DNA of 64,000 bases from Ensifer sp. BR816 (GCF_000378985.1 NZ_KB905370.1:5020799-5084798), one strand, 5' to 3'. Shown: positions 16,707 through 24,816, counted from the stretch's first letter. The notes: a model not told the origin generated them from the sequence alone. A program made the numbers and translations.

Positions 16707-17044
16707 AGCCGCGTCCAGGTCTGCGACTTGCACAGCACCTTCAGCACGCAGCCCTTCATCTTCAGCGAATTGCCGTCGACCGAACCCGAGCCGCTATAGG
16801 TCTTGTCGTTCTCCGGATCGGTGATATCGCCGCTGTAGCTGCCATCGGTTCCGGCAAGGTTGCCGATGCGCTTGCCGGCGTGCTTGCCCGTCTTCAGCGT
16901 GACGCAGAAGGCTCCGCCGCACGGGGCGATTTCGGCCGTGGCTCCGCTCGCTGTTTTCCAGTTGCCGACAATCGGTTCGGCGGCAAAGGTCGTTCCCACG
17001 GCTCCTAAGCTGAGCGCCGCGCTGACGAGCAAAGTTCGAATCAT
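16703..17044 (-). CDS. DUF2147 family secreted protein
   Basis: A 113-aa protein with a signal peptide (cleavage probably after TTFAA, about residue 22) and a DUF2147 domain starting GNWKTASGATAEIAPCGGAF. The mature part has four cysteines (C42, C47 and two in GCVLKVLCKSQTW), likely disulfides in the periplasm. GGGAGG lies about 8 bases before ATG 17044. A LiuR-like palindrome is about 96 bp upstream, which suggests coregulation with ETF-QO. The stop codon lies inside a RIME element. Biochemical role unknown. Confidence 0.88.
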   Translation of the reverse strand: MIRTLLVSAALSLGAVGTTFAAEPIVGNWKTASGATAEIAPCGGAFCVTLKTGKHAGKRIGNLAGTDGSYSGDITDPENDKTYSGSGSVDGNSLKMKGCVLKVLCKSQTWTRL

Positions 17045-17139
17045 TCAATGTCCTCCCTTGGCGACGGTCGGCGCCAGCCGCCCGCGATCTGGATTTTTCG
17101 TATCGGCGACCTCCTCGTCGGCCGAGCGCCGCACAGTAG

Positions 17140-17155
17140 CTTACGCGTACGTAAA
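17140..17155. promoter_or_regulatory. LiuR-like palindromic operator, second copy
   Basis: On the minus strand the site reads TTTACGTACGCGTAAG, matching TTTACGT-nn-RCGTAAR, the same pattern as the site at 2688-2703. It lies upstream of the DUF2147 gene. Confidence 0.5.
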
Positions 17156-17617
17156 GGTAAATAAGCCACGCACCGCGAAAATGACCATCTCGCAAACCCG
17201 GTTTGGCTGCGAAAACTCTGCAGCGGTCGACAAGGCAAGTTTGTATTTGGTTAGCGATTGGTTGAAATCCGAGATTGAATTTTCCGTAAATTTTGAGCCG
17301 GACTGCCGCCGCTGCAGGCGCTCCGATGCTTAACGAAAACCCAAGTTTACCAAGTGTTTGAACTTTGTTTGTGTCAAATTAAGCATGCATTTTAAGCGTG
17401 CATTGAAAGCCACCGGGCATACTCGAACCCATAAGACGAGCGGAGACGACACCCCGCCAAATCAGCCGATGCCGACGCCGCAAAAGACGGCGCGTCACCG
17501 GAAAGCCCGCCAAGAGGCAAGAGTGAAACAGGGACAACAAAGCAGCAACTGAAGCTCGGTGCGCCCCAAGGGCGTGCCGCTTCGGCTGAACCAACAAAGA
17601 ACGACAGGGACAAGACA
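17156..17617. other. Intergenic region before the Sel1-repeat gene
   Basis: Beyond the LiuR-like site this 460-bp stretch holds no gene I can support. A 64-codon frame at 17358-17552 has no ribosome site and unusual composition. The AT-rich part around 17230-17400 probably contains the promoter of the downstream gene. Confidence 0.35.
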
Positions 17618-17884
17618 ATGGCACGCTTTGACTTCGAGATCACGTCGGATGCGGCAATGGGTGGCGAAAACCGGGCCGACATTCTTTGCGAAATGGGACT
17701 TGCCTATGCGACCGGCCGCGGCCGGCCGGTCGATCTGGTCGCCGCCCACAAGTGGCTGAACATCGCCGCCATCAAGGGCTCGGACCGCGCCGCCGATCTC
17801 CGCGCCGACCTTGCGGCGACAATGAGCAAGACGGATCTTGCCGCTGCCCTGCGCGCTGCACGCGAATGGATGACCGTGCACTGA
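17618..17884 (+). CDS. Small Sel1-repeat-like protein
   Basis: An 88-aa protein with one Sel1/TPR-like helical repeat at about 24-54 (LCEMGLAYATGRGRPVDLVA followed by AHKWLNIAAIKGS). Sel1 repeats mediate protein contacts. A single repeat with short flanks is common among small rhizobial proteins, but no partner is known. AGGGA lies about 8 bases before ATG 17618. It has no signal peptide, so it is probably cytoplasmic. It is convergent with the aminotransferase gene across a RIME element. Confidence 0.75.
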   Translation: MARFDFEITSDAAMGGENRADILCEMGLAYATGRGRPVDLVAAHKWLNIAAIKGSDRAADLRADLAATMSKTDLAAALRAAREWMTVH

Positions 17885-17893
17885 AATGCCGTC

Positions 17894-17995
17894 TACAGCG
17901 CCGTGCGTCTTATCAGACGCACAAAGGACGCTGTAGCACTTTGAATTACTGCATGTTTCCTTAAATCGGTTACGATTTAAGGAAACATGCAGTAG
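17894..17995 (+). repeat. RIME-like element, copy 3
   Basis: The same two-hairpin plan as copy 1, with the TTAAATCG/CGATTTAA right-hand type. It lies between the convergent Sel1-like and aminotransferase genes, starting 10 bp after one stop and ending 15 bp before the other. Confidence 0.85.
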
Positions 17996-18010
17996 GCCGC
18001 TACGGTCCAG

Positions 18011-19132
18011 CTAGCCTTCGGCGAAGCTCTTGAGAACTACGGGCAGGGCGGCCTCGAGCAATTCCATCTCGGCGTCGGGGCCGGTGCTGATCCGGATGCA
18101 GCGATTGAGCGGCGCGACGCCCGGCATGCGGATGAAGATGCCGTGATCGCTCATCAGCCGGTCGACGATCGCCCGGGCATGGGCTGCATCCCGCCCGCAG
18201 TCGACGGCGACGAAATTCGTCGCCGAGGGTAGCGGCAGAAGCCCGTTTCCACGCGCAATGATGGCGATTCGGTTGCGCGACGCCGCGATCCGCTGTGTCA
18301 CGTCTTTCAGATATTGCTGATCGGAAAGCGCGGCGAGCGCCGCGGCCACACCGATTCGATTCATGCCGAAATGGTTGCGGATCTTGTCGAAGGCCTGTGC
18401 GGTCCCGGGCGTTGCCAGCGCATAGCCGACGCGCGCGCCGGCGAGGCCATAGGCCTTGGAGAAGGTGCGTGTGCGGATGACGTTCGGCCGGTCGATCAGG
18501 CTCTCGATCGACGGCAGCGCCTCGGGCGGGGCCGTCTCGCAATAGGCTTCGTCGAGGATCAGCAGCGTCGTTTCGGGCAGGCCGGCCGCGAACGCGATGA
18601 CGCGCTCGGCCGGCCACCAGCTCCCCATCGGATTGTCGGGATTGGCAAGATAGACGAGCGGCGCCTTCTCGCGCTCGACCGCGGCGAGGAGGCCATCGAG
18701 GTCTTCGCGATCGTCGACGTAAGGTACGGTGACGAGCCGGCCGCCATGTCCGGCAACGTGATAGTTGAAGGTCGGATAGGCGCCGAACGAAGTGACCACC
18801 GGCGTGCCCTGCTCGACGACGAGGCGGACAATCTGCCCGAGCAGACCATCGATTCCCTCGCCGACGGCAATATGGGCGGGCGATGTGCCGAGATGCGCCG
18901 CCAGCGCCTGTCTCAGGTCGTAATTTTCGGGGTCGGCATATTTCCAAGTCTCGCTGGCGGCCTTCTGGATGGCGAGGAACACGGAACCGGCCGGCCCGAA
19001 TCCGCTCTCGTTGGCGCCAATGCGAGCGGCGATTTCGCGGCCGCGCTGCCTCTCGATCGCTTCCGGGCCGACAAAGGGAATCGTGGCAGGCAGGGATTGG
19101 ATGAGCGGCGTGAAACGCGAGAATGCGGACAT
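18011..19132 (-). CDS. HisC-like PLP-dependent aminotransferase
   Basis: A 373-aa class I/II aminotransferase resembling histidinol-phosphate aminotransferase. The PLP lysine is K226 in RTFSKAYGLAGARVGYAL; N164 and the DEAY segment (D194-Y197) contact the cofactor in this fold. A C-terminal arginine (CIRIST) would bind the substrate carboxylate. It may act in histidine synthesis or on aromatic amino acids; no other his genes are nearby, so a broad-specificity paralogue is as likely. The neighbouring genes give no operon clue. Confidence 0.87.
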   Translation of the reverse strand: MSAFSRFTPLIQSLPATIPFVGPEAIERQRGREIAARIGANESGFGPAGSVFLAIQKAASETWKYADPENYDLRQALAAHLGTSPAHIAVGEGIDGLLGQIVRLVVEQGTPVVTSFGAYPTFNYHVAGHGGRLVTVPYVDDREDLDGLLAAVEREKAPLVYLANPDNPMGSWWPAERVIAFAAGLPETTLLILDEAYCETAPPEALPSIESLIDRPNVIRTRTFSKAYGLAGARVGYALATPGTAQAFDKIRNHFGMNRIGVAAALAALSDQQYLKDVTQRIAASRNRIAIIARGNGLLPLPSATNFVAVDCGRDAAHARAIVDRLMSDHGIFIRMPGVAPLNRCIRISTGPDAEMELLEAALPVVLKSFAEG

Positions 19133-19215
19133 TTGGAAAACCTGAGCTCCGTTCGAAAGCGCCGCGGAACTTATCGCATTGAAACGGCGAACGGAATGCG
19201 CAAAAGGCGCATCGG

Positions 19216-19662
19216 TCAGGGTCTGCCACCCCGCGGCAAGGCAACCGGCGGCCGCGGCGGGGTAAGACGGCCGGCGCCCGGCCCGGTTCCAGCAGTCTTA
19301 ACGTTGCCGGCCTGTCCGGTGAAGAATTCGTGGCGCACGATTTGGTGCAGCAACGTTTCGTCGATGGCCTTGATGAATTGCACCCCTATGCGGTTGTCCC
19401 TGCGATGAACCTCGGCGCAGCCGATCCGGAAATTTGTGCCCACGATATGGAGATAATAGTGCTGAGACAGGCCGATCGTCGTGCTGACGGAGAAACTCGC
19501 TCCACCGCGTGAGATATCGATCATTTTGCAGGCGTGTATCGACACCCCGCCAAGGGCTGGCCGCACGGACATAAGCGTTGCGGCATGTCCGATCGCGAAA
19601 CGTTCGTAGCGCCGCTCGTAAAGCAGCGATGGGGCAAGCGAATACATGGTCGACTGCAGCAT
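19216..19662 (-). CDS. PilZ-domain protein with intact c-di-GMP motifs
   Basis: A 148-aa single-domain PilZ protein. Both halves of the c-di-GMP binding signature are present: R17-x3-R21 (RRYER) and D49-x-S51-x2-G54 (DISRGG). It probably acts as a cytoplasmic c-di-GMP receptor, with output unknown. The last 25 residues are Pro/Arg-rich and look unstructured. Translation could also start at M6. A second, degenerate PilZ protein is encoded just upstream on the same strand. Confidence 0.85.
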   Translation of the reverse strand: MLQSTMYSLAPSLLYERRYERFAIGHAATLMSVRPALGGVSIHACKMIDISRGGASFSVSTTIGLSQHYYLHIVGTNFRIGCAEVHRRDNRIGVQFIKAIDETLLHQIVRHEFFTGQAGNVKTAGTGPGAGRLTPPRPPVALPRGGRP

Positions 19663-19889
19663 GCGTCATGCTCCGGTGATCGCGGTACTCGCGAGGGGCG
19701 CCGTGCGGTTTCCCGCTTGCCGAGCCCAAAGGAGTTTCGCCAGATTCAGGCAAATCATTTGCCGGTACCTTCCGAGGACGGCGAGGCGTCTGGAAGGTCG
19801 GGCATCAGTTTCCCTCAGCAATCTTGCAATCGCTTGAAGATATTCAATAAGAATCGAATGAACGCAATTCGACCAGTAGCTGGGCGCAT

Positions 19890-20243
19890 TCAGAGCCCGC
19901 TCGAGAACTGGACTCGAATCAGCCGGCTGAGAAACTCGTGCGCCAGCAGCATGTTGAAACGCACGCCGAGCTCGGCGCCGTTGCGGTACACCTCGGCACA
20001 GCCGATCTCCTCCTGGACGCTGTCGATCTCCAGAAAAAAGTGTCTCGGCAGAAGGACTGCGGCGTTGAAGTCGAGCAAGGCGCCACAGATAGATATGTGC
20101 CGGAGAAGGGCGTGATATTTGGTCTTCGCCTTCAACTGACTGCCGATGACGAGAATGGGGCAGGGGCGCTCTATATGAAAATGCGGATAGGCAACGGCCG
20201 ACTGGCCGGGCTTTCCTTGCGCGAGATGCATGATCATCGACAT
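19890..20243 (-). CDS. PilZ-like protein lacking the c-di-GMP signature
   Basis: A 117-aa protein if translation begins at ATG 20243 (MSMIMHLAQG); the frame stays open for 24 codons upstream and the start is uncertain. It aligns by eye with its neighbour at 19216: HISICGALLDF replaces DISRGGASFSV, and IGCAEVYRNGAELGVRF replaces IGCAEVHRRDNRIGVQF. The RxxxR motif is absent and the Asp of DxSxxG is His, so c-di-GMP binding is unlikely. It looks like a diverged duplicate of the adjacent PilZ gene. Confidence 0.65.
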   Translation of the reverse strand: MSMIMHLAQGKPGQSAVAYPHFHIERPCPILVIGSQLKAKTKYHALLRHISICGALLDFNAAVLLPRHFFLEIDSVQEEIGCAEVYRNGAELGVRFNMLLAHEFLSRLIRVQFSSGL

Positions 20244-20455
20244 GGCAGGGTCCGGGAAATAGCTGTCATCTCCGCACCGCATGCCAGCAAATTCGCGGCG
20301 AGGCACGGGCCACACTCCACGACCCGACTTGCTTCACCCTTGCCGCGACGCCGTTGGACGCCGCCCGCGCAGCCATGACGAAAATGGCGGGATTTCCTGA
20401 AATCCGACAAAAAAATCTTGCATTGATGGCGCGCTGCCACTAGTCAGGCGCTAAC

Positions 20456-20545
20456 GGAGAGGTGGCCGAGTGGTCGAAGGCGCTCCCCTGCTAAGGGAGT
20501 ATACCGGAAACGGTATCGAGGGTTCGAATCCCTTCTTCTCCGCCA
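20456..20545 (+). tRNA. tRNA-Ser (anticodon GCU)
   Basis: A 90-nt class II tRNA. The acceptor stem GGAGAGG pairs with CTTCTCC, followed by G and an encoded CCA. The anticodon stem is CTCCC/GGGAG with GCT at 20490-20492. The long variable arm TACCGGAAACGGTA and the T arm with GGTTCGAATCC are clear. It reads AGC/AGU serine codons. A tyrosine recombinase gene lies 2 kb away, but I found no second copy of the tRNA 3' end marking an attachment site. Confidence 0.97.
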
Positions 20546-21182
20546 TTTTCGATTTCGCCGAGATCGTCTGAGGTTGCCGACCACGTCGACCGCAAGGATC
20601 GCTCCGGCATTTCTACCTACGCGGGTCGAAACGTTTCCAGGGTGACGCCGTCGAAATGTCTGCCTCCAAACGCCATTGCCCGGCTGAAATCAGATTCCCC
20701 CGGGGTACTGCATCCTTGCTCCGGGCAATCGCGAATCCCGACCGCTGATTCTCTGGGAATCGCTGGAAAAAAGCTTCGGCTTCGACCGCCGAGCCGATTT
20801 CCAGGCGGGCTGGCGCCGGTACAAAGCCGGCGTCTGACAGCCCCGTTGCCCGGTTTTGCCCCCGTTTTGGGCCCTTTTCTGCCTCTTTCTGAAACAAAAG
20901 CTGTGTCGCACGCCGACGCTAACCCCCCGTGGCCAAAGGATTTTCTTAATGGTTTGTTAACACCCTCGGGCCGTCTGGGGCGATTTTGTGTCGTTTCAGC
21001 AACAGGGATCAGGGAAGGGCAGCGCAAAGGAGTTGATCTGACAAGTTGGACATTGCGCGCCCCTCTCGGTTTTGTATTTTCAACTCCGGAAGCAAGGGCG
21101 GTTGATCGTCCGACTTCTTGAACGTTGGGGATGGGGCAGGGAACGCTGTCCTTCAGCAAAGAAACCCAGACCCGTTTGAAAC
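20546..21182. other. Long leader region before the first porin gene
   Basis: Nearly 640 bp without a supportable gene. It contains an AT-rich stretch at about 20940-20960 (TTTTCTTAATGGTTTGTTAA), which may hold promoter elements for the porin. Long leaders before porin genes often carry regulatory RNA targets, but none is recognisable here. Confidence 0.35.
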
Positions 21183-21201
21183 TTTTGACTGGAGGTCAGA
21201 A
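21183..21201 (+). promoter_or_regulatory. Hairpin presenting the porin ribosome site
   Basis: TTTTGAC-TGGAG-GTCAGAA forms a 7-bp stem (one G-U pair in RNA) ending directly at the ATG, with the GGAGG ribosome site in and beside the loop. The second porin gene has the same structure with a perfect stem. Confidence 0.55.
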
Positions 21202-22263
21202 ATGAACATCAAGAGCCTTCTTCTCGGCTCCGCTGCTGCGCTCGCAGCAGTATCCGGCGCCCAGGCTGCCGACGCGATCGTCGCCGCCGAGCCGGAGCCC
21301 ATGGAATACGTTCGCGTCTGCGACGCTTTCGGCACCGGCTACTTCTACATCCCGGGCACGGAAACCTGCCTCAAGATCGGCGGCTTCATCCGCGTTCAGG
21401 GCTCGTTCGGCCGTGACGCTGCCGACAGCCGTTACAACAACGAAGACTTCGACAACGATGGCAATGGCGTCCTCGATCAGTCCACGTCGGACTGGGATGT
21501 CTTCTCCCGCGCTTACATCTCGTTCGATGCCAAGAGCGACACCGAGTACGGCACGCTCACCGGCTTCTTCGCTGCTGAGTTCAACGCCGACAACGACACC
21601 GACTCCGGCGACAGCGACTTCATCGACGTCGACGAAGCCTACATCCAGCTCGGCGGCCTGAAGGCCGGCTTCTTCTACAGCTGGTGGGATAAGGGCCTGA
21701 ACGGCGAAACCGACTCGCTCGGAAACTTCACCGAATTCAACTCGGTCGCCTACCTCTATGACGGCGGCACCTTCCAGGCCGGTATCTCGATCGACGAACT
21801 CGAAGGTACCTCCACCAAGTCTAACGGCGTTGGCGTTGCCGGTATCGTTTCCGCTACGCTCGGTGGCGTAAGCTTCGACCTGCTCGGCGGCTTCGACACG
21901 GAACTGGAAGAAGGCGCGATCCGCGCTCTGCTCTCGGCTGACCTCGGTCCGGGCGTCTTCCAGATGGCTGGCATCTGGGCATCCGATCCGAACGCTTACT
22001 GGGCACGGTCCGAGTGGACGGTTGCTGCTTCTTACCGCTTCAACGCAACCGAGAAGTTCGCAATCACCCCCGGCGCTCAGTACTTTGGTAGCCTGCAAGA
22101 CTCGTTCACCAGCTTCGGTAACGACGATGCATGGCGCGTTGGCGTAACGGCTGACTACCAGATCACCGAAGGTCTCGCGACCCGTCTGTCGGTTCAGTAC
22201 GAAGATGAAGACAACGGCGACGACCAGGTCTTCGGTTTCCTGCGTCTGCAGCGTGACTTCTAA
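21202..22263 (+). CDS. ropA: Outer-membrane porin, RopA type (first copy)
   Basis: A 353-aa rhizobial porin of the alphaproteobacterial Porin_2 type. The signal peptide MNIKSLLLGSAAALAAVSGA ends with cleavage after AQA (22). Alternating beta strands run to a C-terminal phenylalanine (FLRLQRDF), the usual assembly signal. C39 and C54 probably form a disulfide. It is about 90% identical to the convergent copy at 23663; differences cluster in a few loop-like segments, such as residues 77-94. GGAGG is 6 bases before the ATG. In S. meliloti RopA1 is an abundant, essential porin and a phage receptor. Confidence 0.95.
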   Translation: MNIKSLLLGSAAALAAVSGAQAADAIVAAEPEPMEYVRVCDAFGTGYFYIPGTETCLKIGGFIRVQGSFGRDAADSRYNNEDFDNDGNGVLDQSTSDWDVFSRAYISFDAKSDTEYGTLTGFFAAEFNADNDTDSGDSDFIDVDEAYIQLGGLKAGFFYSWWDKGLNGETDSLGNFTEFNSVAYLYDGGTFQAGISIDELEGTSTKSNGVGVAGIVSATLGGVSFDLLGGFDTELEEGAIRALLSADLGPGVFQMAGIWASDPNAYWARSEWTVAASYRFNATEKFAITPGAQYFGSLQDSFTSFGNDDAWRVGVTADYQITEGLATRLSVQYEDEDNGDDQVFGFLRLQRDF

Positions 22264-22288
22264 TCTGACCTGACCTCGGTCAGTAGGA

Positions 22289-22321
22289 AAAGCCCGGCTC
22301 TTGAGCCGGGCTTTTTTGTTT
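22289..22321 (+). terminator. Rho-independent terminator of the first porin gene
   Basis: AGCCCGGCTC/GAGCCGGGCT stem with a two-base loop, followed by six T. It lies about 25 bp after the stop codon. Confidence 0.9.
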
Positions 22322-22398
22322 TAGGGGACGGCAATGGAGCGCCGTTGGAGATGCCGCGCCCAACCAGCTTCCTGGATCGGAGTCGGTCCAAGACAAAA

Positions 22399-22426
22399 AC
22401 ATGCAGCAATTCAAAGCGTTGCAGCT
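22399..22426 (-). repeat. Decayed RIME-like fragment, reverse orientation
   Basis: ACATGCAGCAATTCAAAG followed by CGTTGCAGC is the reverse complement of the junction between the two RIME hairpins, with several changes. The remainder to either side is too degraded to follow. It lies between the porin terminator and the recombinase stop. Confidence 0.5.
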
Positions 22427-22562
22427 AGCCTTGTCCGCCTACAAGCAACGTGAGTTTGGACACGCCGCATCTTTTCATCGGGGCAATTGTTGTCGGTGAG
22501 TCAGGGCAAGGACCAGCGCGATTCCGTCCGAGGCAGGGCGGTCTGATCAGCTCGTGCAGTGC

Positions 22563-23498
22563 TTAGCTGGCTAGATGGCGTTCGAGCACGGGTACGCACA
22601 TGTCCAGATCGTGCGTCGCCAAATGTGCATAGCGCATGGTCATCGTCAGCGTCTGATGGCCGAGCCACATCTGAACCCTTCGGAGATCGATGCCGCCGCG
22701 CACCAGTCGAGAGGCGCAGGTGTGTCTTAGAATGTGGGGAACGATGTCTTCTTCTTCGCCCAGCCCCGCATCCAACTTGGCCGCATTCCAGACAGCCCGG
22801 AATTTTTGCGGATCAATGGCGTTGAAAGGCCCCGCAGATCTGCCTGCGAGGGCGTTCAGGACTTCCCTTGCTCTCGCGGTCAGCGGGACAGTGCGGCTGC
22901 GTCCTGATTTCGTGATCCAGAATGTTGCCCGGCCCTCGTGAATGTCGTTCCATTTGAGGCCTATAGCCTCGCCAAGGCGAGCGCCTGAATCGACCAGAAA
23001 TATCGAGAACTGCAAAAAGCATTCGGAACGGATGCCGATTTCCCGGAACAACGCTTCCTCTTCATCGGCCTCCAGGAAGCGCAGGCGTCCAGCTCTCTCC
23101 TTTTGACGCCTAAACTCCGGCAGACTATGGATTTCGCCCATCTTGTACGCTTTCCGCAGCAGCTTGCTTAGCGCCGCCATCTTTCGATTGATGGTCGCGT
23201 TGCTGTTGCCGCGCTTGCGTAATGCGCCGATCAGATTGTCGAGCAGGTCCTGCGAGAAGGCGGAAAACCGGGCGCCGAGAAGAATTTCGTCGAGTTCGCC
23301 GATGAAGGCTTTCACATTGTACTTGTGATGGCCGTCGTCCCACAGAATGTCGGCGTAACGATGAAACAACTCGGCGAGCGAGGTATCCTTGACCACGCCC
23401 GTCGGGCCTTGCTGGCCGAAGCAATAGTTGACCTCGTATCCCGAACCTATGTCCGGGAAACCAAAGTCAACCAGTGATTTTTCGGCCCTTGCAGTCAT
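22563..23498 (-). CDS. Tyrosine recombinase/integrase between the two porin genes
   Basis: A 311-aa phage-integrase-family recombinase. An N-terminal SAM-like core-binding domain lies at about 40-130. The catalytic set appears complete: R174 (DSGARLGEA), K197 (TKSGRSR), H255 and R258 (HILRH), H281 (WLGH) and nucleophile Y290 (MRYAHL). The start is ATG 23498, with a GGAAGGAAA ribosome site; the open frame extends 19 codons further. It lies alone in the spacer between convergent porin genes, with no excisionase or phage genes nearby. It may be a relic of an integrated element or act on local sites; no att repeats were found. Confidence 0.93.
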   Translation of the reverse strand: MTARAEKSLVDFGFPDIGSGYEVNYCFGQQGPTGVVKDTSLAELFHRYADILWDDGHHKYNVKAFIGELDEILLGARFSAFSQDLLDNLIGALRKRGNSNATINRKMAALSKLLRKAYKMGEIHSLPEFRRQKERAGRLRFLEADEEEALFREIGIRSECFLQFSIFLVDSGARLGEAIGLKWNDIHEGRATFWITKSGRSRTVPLTARAREVLNALAGRSAGPFNAIDPQKFRAVWNAAKLDAGLGEEEDIVPHILRHTCASRLVRGGIDLRRVQMWLGHQTLTMTMRYAHLATHDLDMCVPVLERHLAS

Positions 23499-23620
23499 GC
23501 TTGCTGTTTCCTTCCCGCCCCATTGCGAATGGACCAAGAAACCGCTGGAGTTCAAGCCAGCGCTTATATTTCAGCAATCTCAATGAGCTAGGCGGCACGT
23601 ATATGTTGCATAACGGCAAC

Positions 23621-23647
23621 AGCCCGCAACTCTTAGAGTTGCGGGCT
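23621..23647. terminator. Hairpin after the second porin gene
   Basis: Perfect 12-bp stem AGCCCGCAACTC/GAGTTGCGGGCT with a 3-base loop, 15 bp beyond the second porin's stop. No T run follows on the minus strand, so it may slow or stabilise the transcript end rather than terminate strongly. Confidence 0.6.
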
Positions 23648-23662
23648 TGACACTCAATCAGA

Positions 23663-24688
23663 TTAGAAGTCGCGCTGCAGGCGGAGGAAGCCGAAAACTT
23701 CGTCGTCGCCGTTGTCTTCGTCCTGGTACTGAACCGACAGACGGGTCGCGAGACCTTCGGTGATCTTGTAGTCAGCCGTTACACCAACGCGCCACGCGTC
23801 GTCGTCACCGAAGTCGTTGCCGTCTTGCAGGCTACCGAAGTACTGGACACCGGGGGTGATCGCGAACTTCTCGGTCGCATTGAAGCGGTAAGAAGCGGCA
23901 ACGGTCCACTCGGAAGCAGCCCAGTAAGCGTTCGGGTCGGATGCCCAGATCGCAGCAGCCTGGAAGACGCCCGGACCGAGGTCAGCAGAAAGCAGAGCGC
24001 GGATCGCGCCTTCTTCCAGTTCCGTGTCGAAGCCGCCGAGCAGGTCGAAGCTTACGCCGCCAAGCGTAGCGGAGACGATACCGGCAACGCCAACGCCGTT
24101 AGCCTTGGTGGTAGCAGCTTCAAGTTCGTCGATCGAGATACCGGCCTGGAAGGTGCCGCCGTCATAGAGATAGGCGATCGAGTTGAACTCGGTGTTGTTG
24201 CCGAGCGAGTCAGTTTCGCCGTTCAGACCCTTATCCCACCAGCTGTAGAAGAAGCCGGCCTTCAGGCCGCCGAGCTGGATGTAGGCTTCGTCGACGTCGA
24301 TCAGGCTGTCGCCTTCGTCAGAGTCGTTGTCGGCGTTGAATTCAGCAGCGAAGAAGCCGGTGAGCGTGCCGTATTCCGTGTCGCTCTTGGCGTCGAACGA
24401 GAGATAGGCGCGGGAGAAGACATCCCAGTCCGACGTGGACTGAGCCGGGTTTTCCCAGCGGCTGTCAGCAGCGTCACGACCGAACGAGCCCTGAACGCGG
24501 ATGAAGCCGCCGATCTTGAGGCAGGTTTCCGTGCCCGGGATGTAGAAGTAGCCCGTGCCGAAAGCATCGCAGACGCGGACGTATTCCATGGGCTCCGGCT
24601 CGGCGGCGACGATCGCGTCGGCAGCCTGGGCGCCGGATACTGCTGCGAGCGCAGCAGCGGAGCCGAGAAGAAGGCTCTTGATGTTCAT
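23663..24688 (-). CDS. ropA: Outer-membrane porin, RopA type (second copy)
   Basis: A 341-aa paralogue of the porin at 21202, in the opposite orientation. The signal peptide and first 76 residues are identical to the first copy, and the C-terminal FLRLQRDF is kept. It lacks about ten residues in the loop near residue 77 (SRWENPA against SRYNNEDFDNDGNGVLD), and differs at short segments near 125, 192 and 312. At nucleotide level a 126-bp block spanning the start is identical, while the 3' end has scattered synonymous changes. It has its own upstream region and 3' hairpin. Confidence 0.95.
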   Translation of the reverse strand: MNIKSLLLGSAAALAAVSGAQAADAIVAAEPEPMEYVRVCDAFGTGYFYIPGTETCLKIGGFIRVQGSFGRDAADSRWENPAQSTSDWDVFSRAYLSFDAKSDTEYGTLTGFFAAEFNADNDSDEGDSLIDVDEAYIQLGGLKAGFFYSWWDKGLNGETDSLGNNTEFNSIAYLYDGGTFQAGISIDELEAATTKANGVGVAGIVSATLGGVSFDLLGGFDTELEEGAIRALLSADLGPGVFQAAAIWASDPNAYWAASEWTVAASYRFNATEKFAITPGVQYFGSLQDGNDFGDDDAWRVGVTADYKITEGLATRLSVQYQDEDNGDDEVFGFLRLQRDF

Positions 24689-24707
24689 TTCTGACCTCCA
24701 GTCAGAA
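24689..24707 (-). promoter_or_regulatory. Hairpin presenting the second porin's ribosome site
   Basis: On the minus strand TTCTGAC-TGGAG-GTCAGAA forms a perfect 7-bp stem that ends at the ATG, with the ribosome site in the loop region, as for the first porin. Upstream of it the two genes share nothing. Confidence 0.55.
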
Positions 24708-24816
24708 TTGGAAATTTCCTACGCTGACCGCGGCCGTTGCTATCTGGAGACATACATGGGAGCAAGCGCGTCAAGCGGCGGCACTGGGGCCGTCGCCGCA
24801 ACAGGCATTGGGTTCG

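Noticed and set aside
17358-17552. 64-codon frame before the Sel1-like gene
   Set aside because: No ribosome site, no similarity I can recognise, and Lys/Gln/His-rich composition unlike neighbouring genes.
20456-23498. tRNA-Ser as attachment site for the recombinase
   Set aside because: I looked for a second copy of the tRNA 3' end (GGTTCGAATCCC...) near the recombinase and found none. The recombinase is also 2 kb away, past a porin gene.
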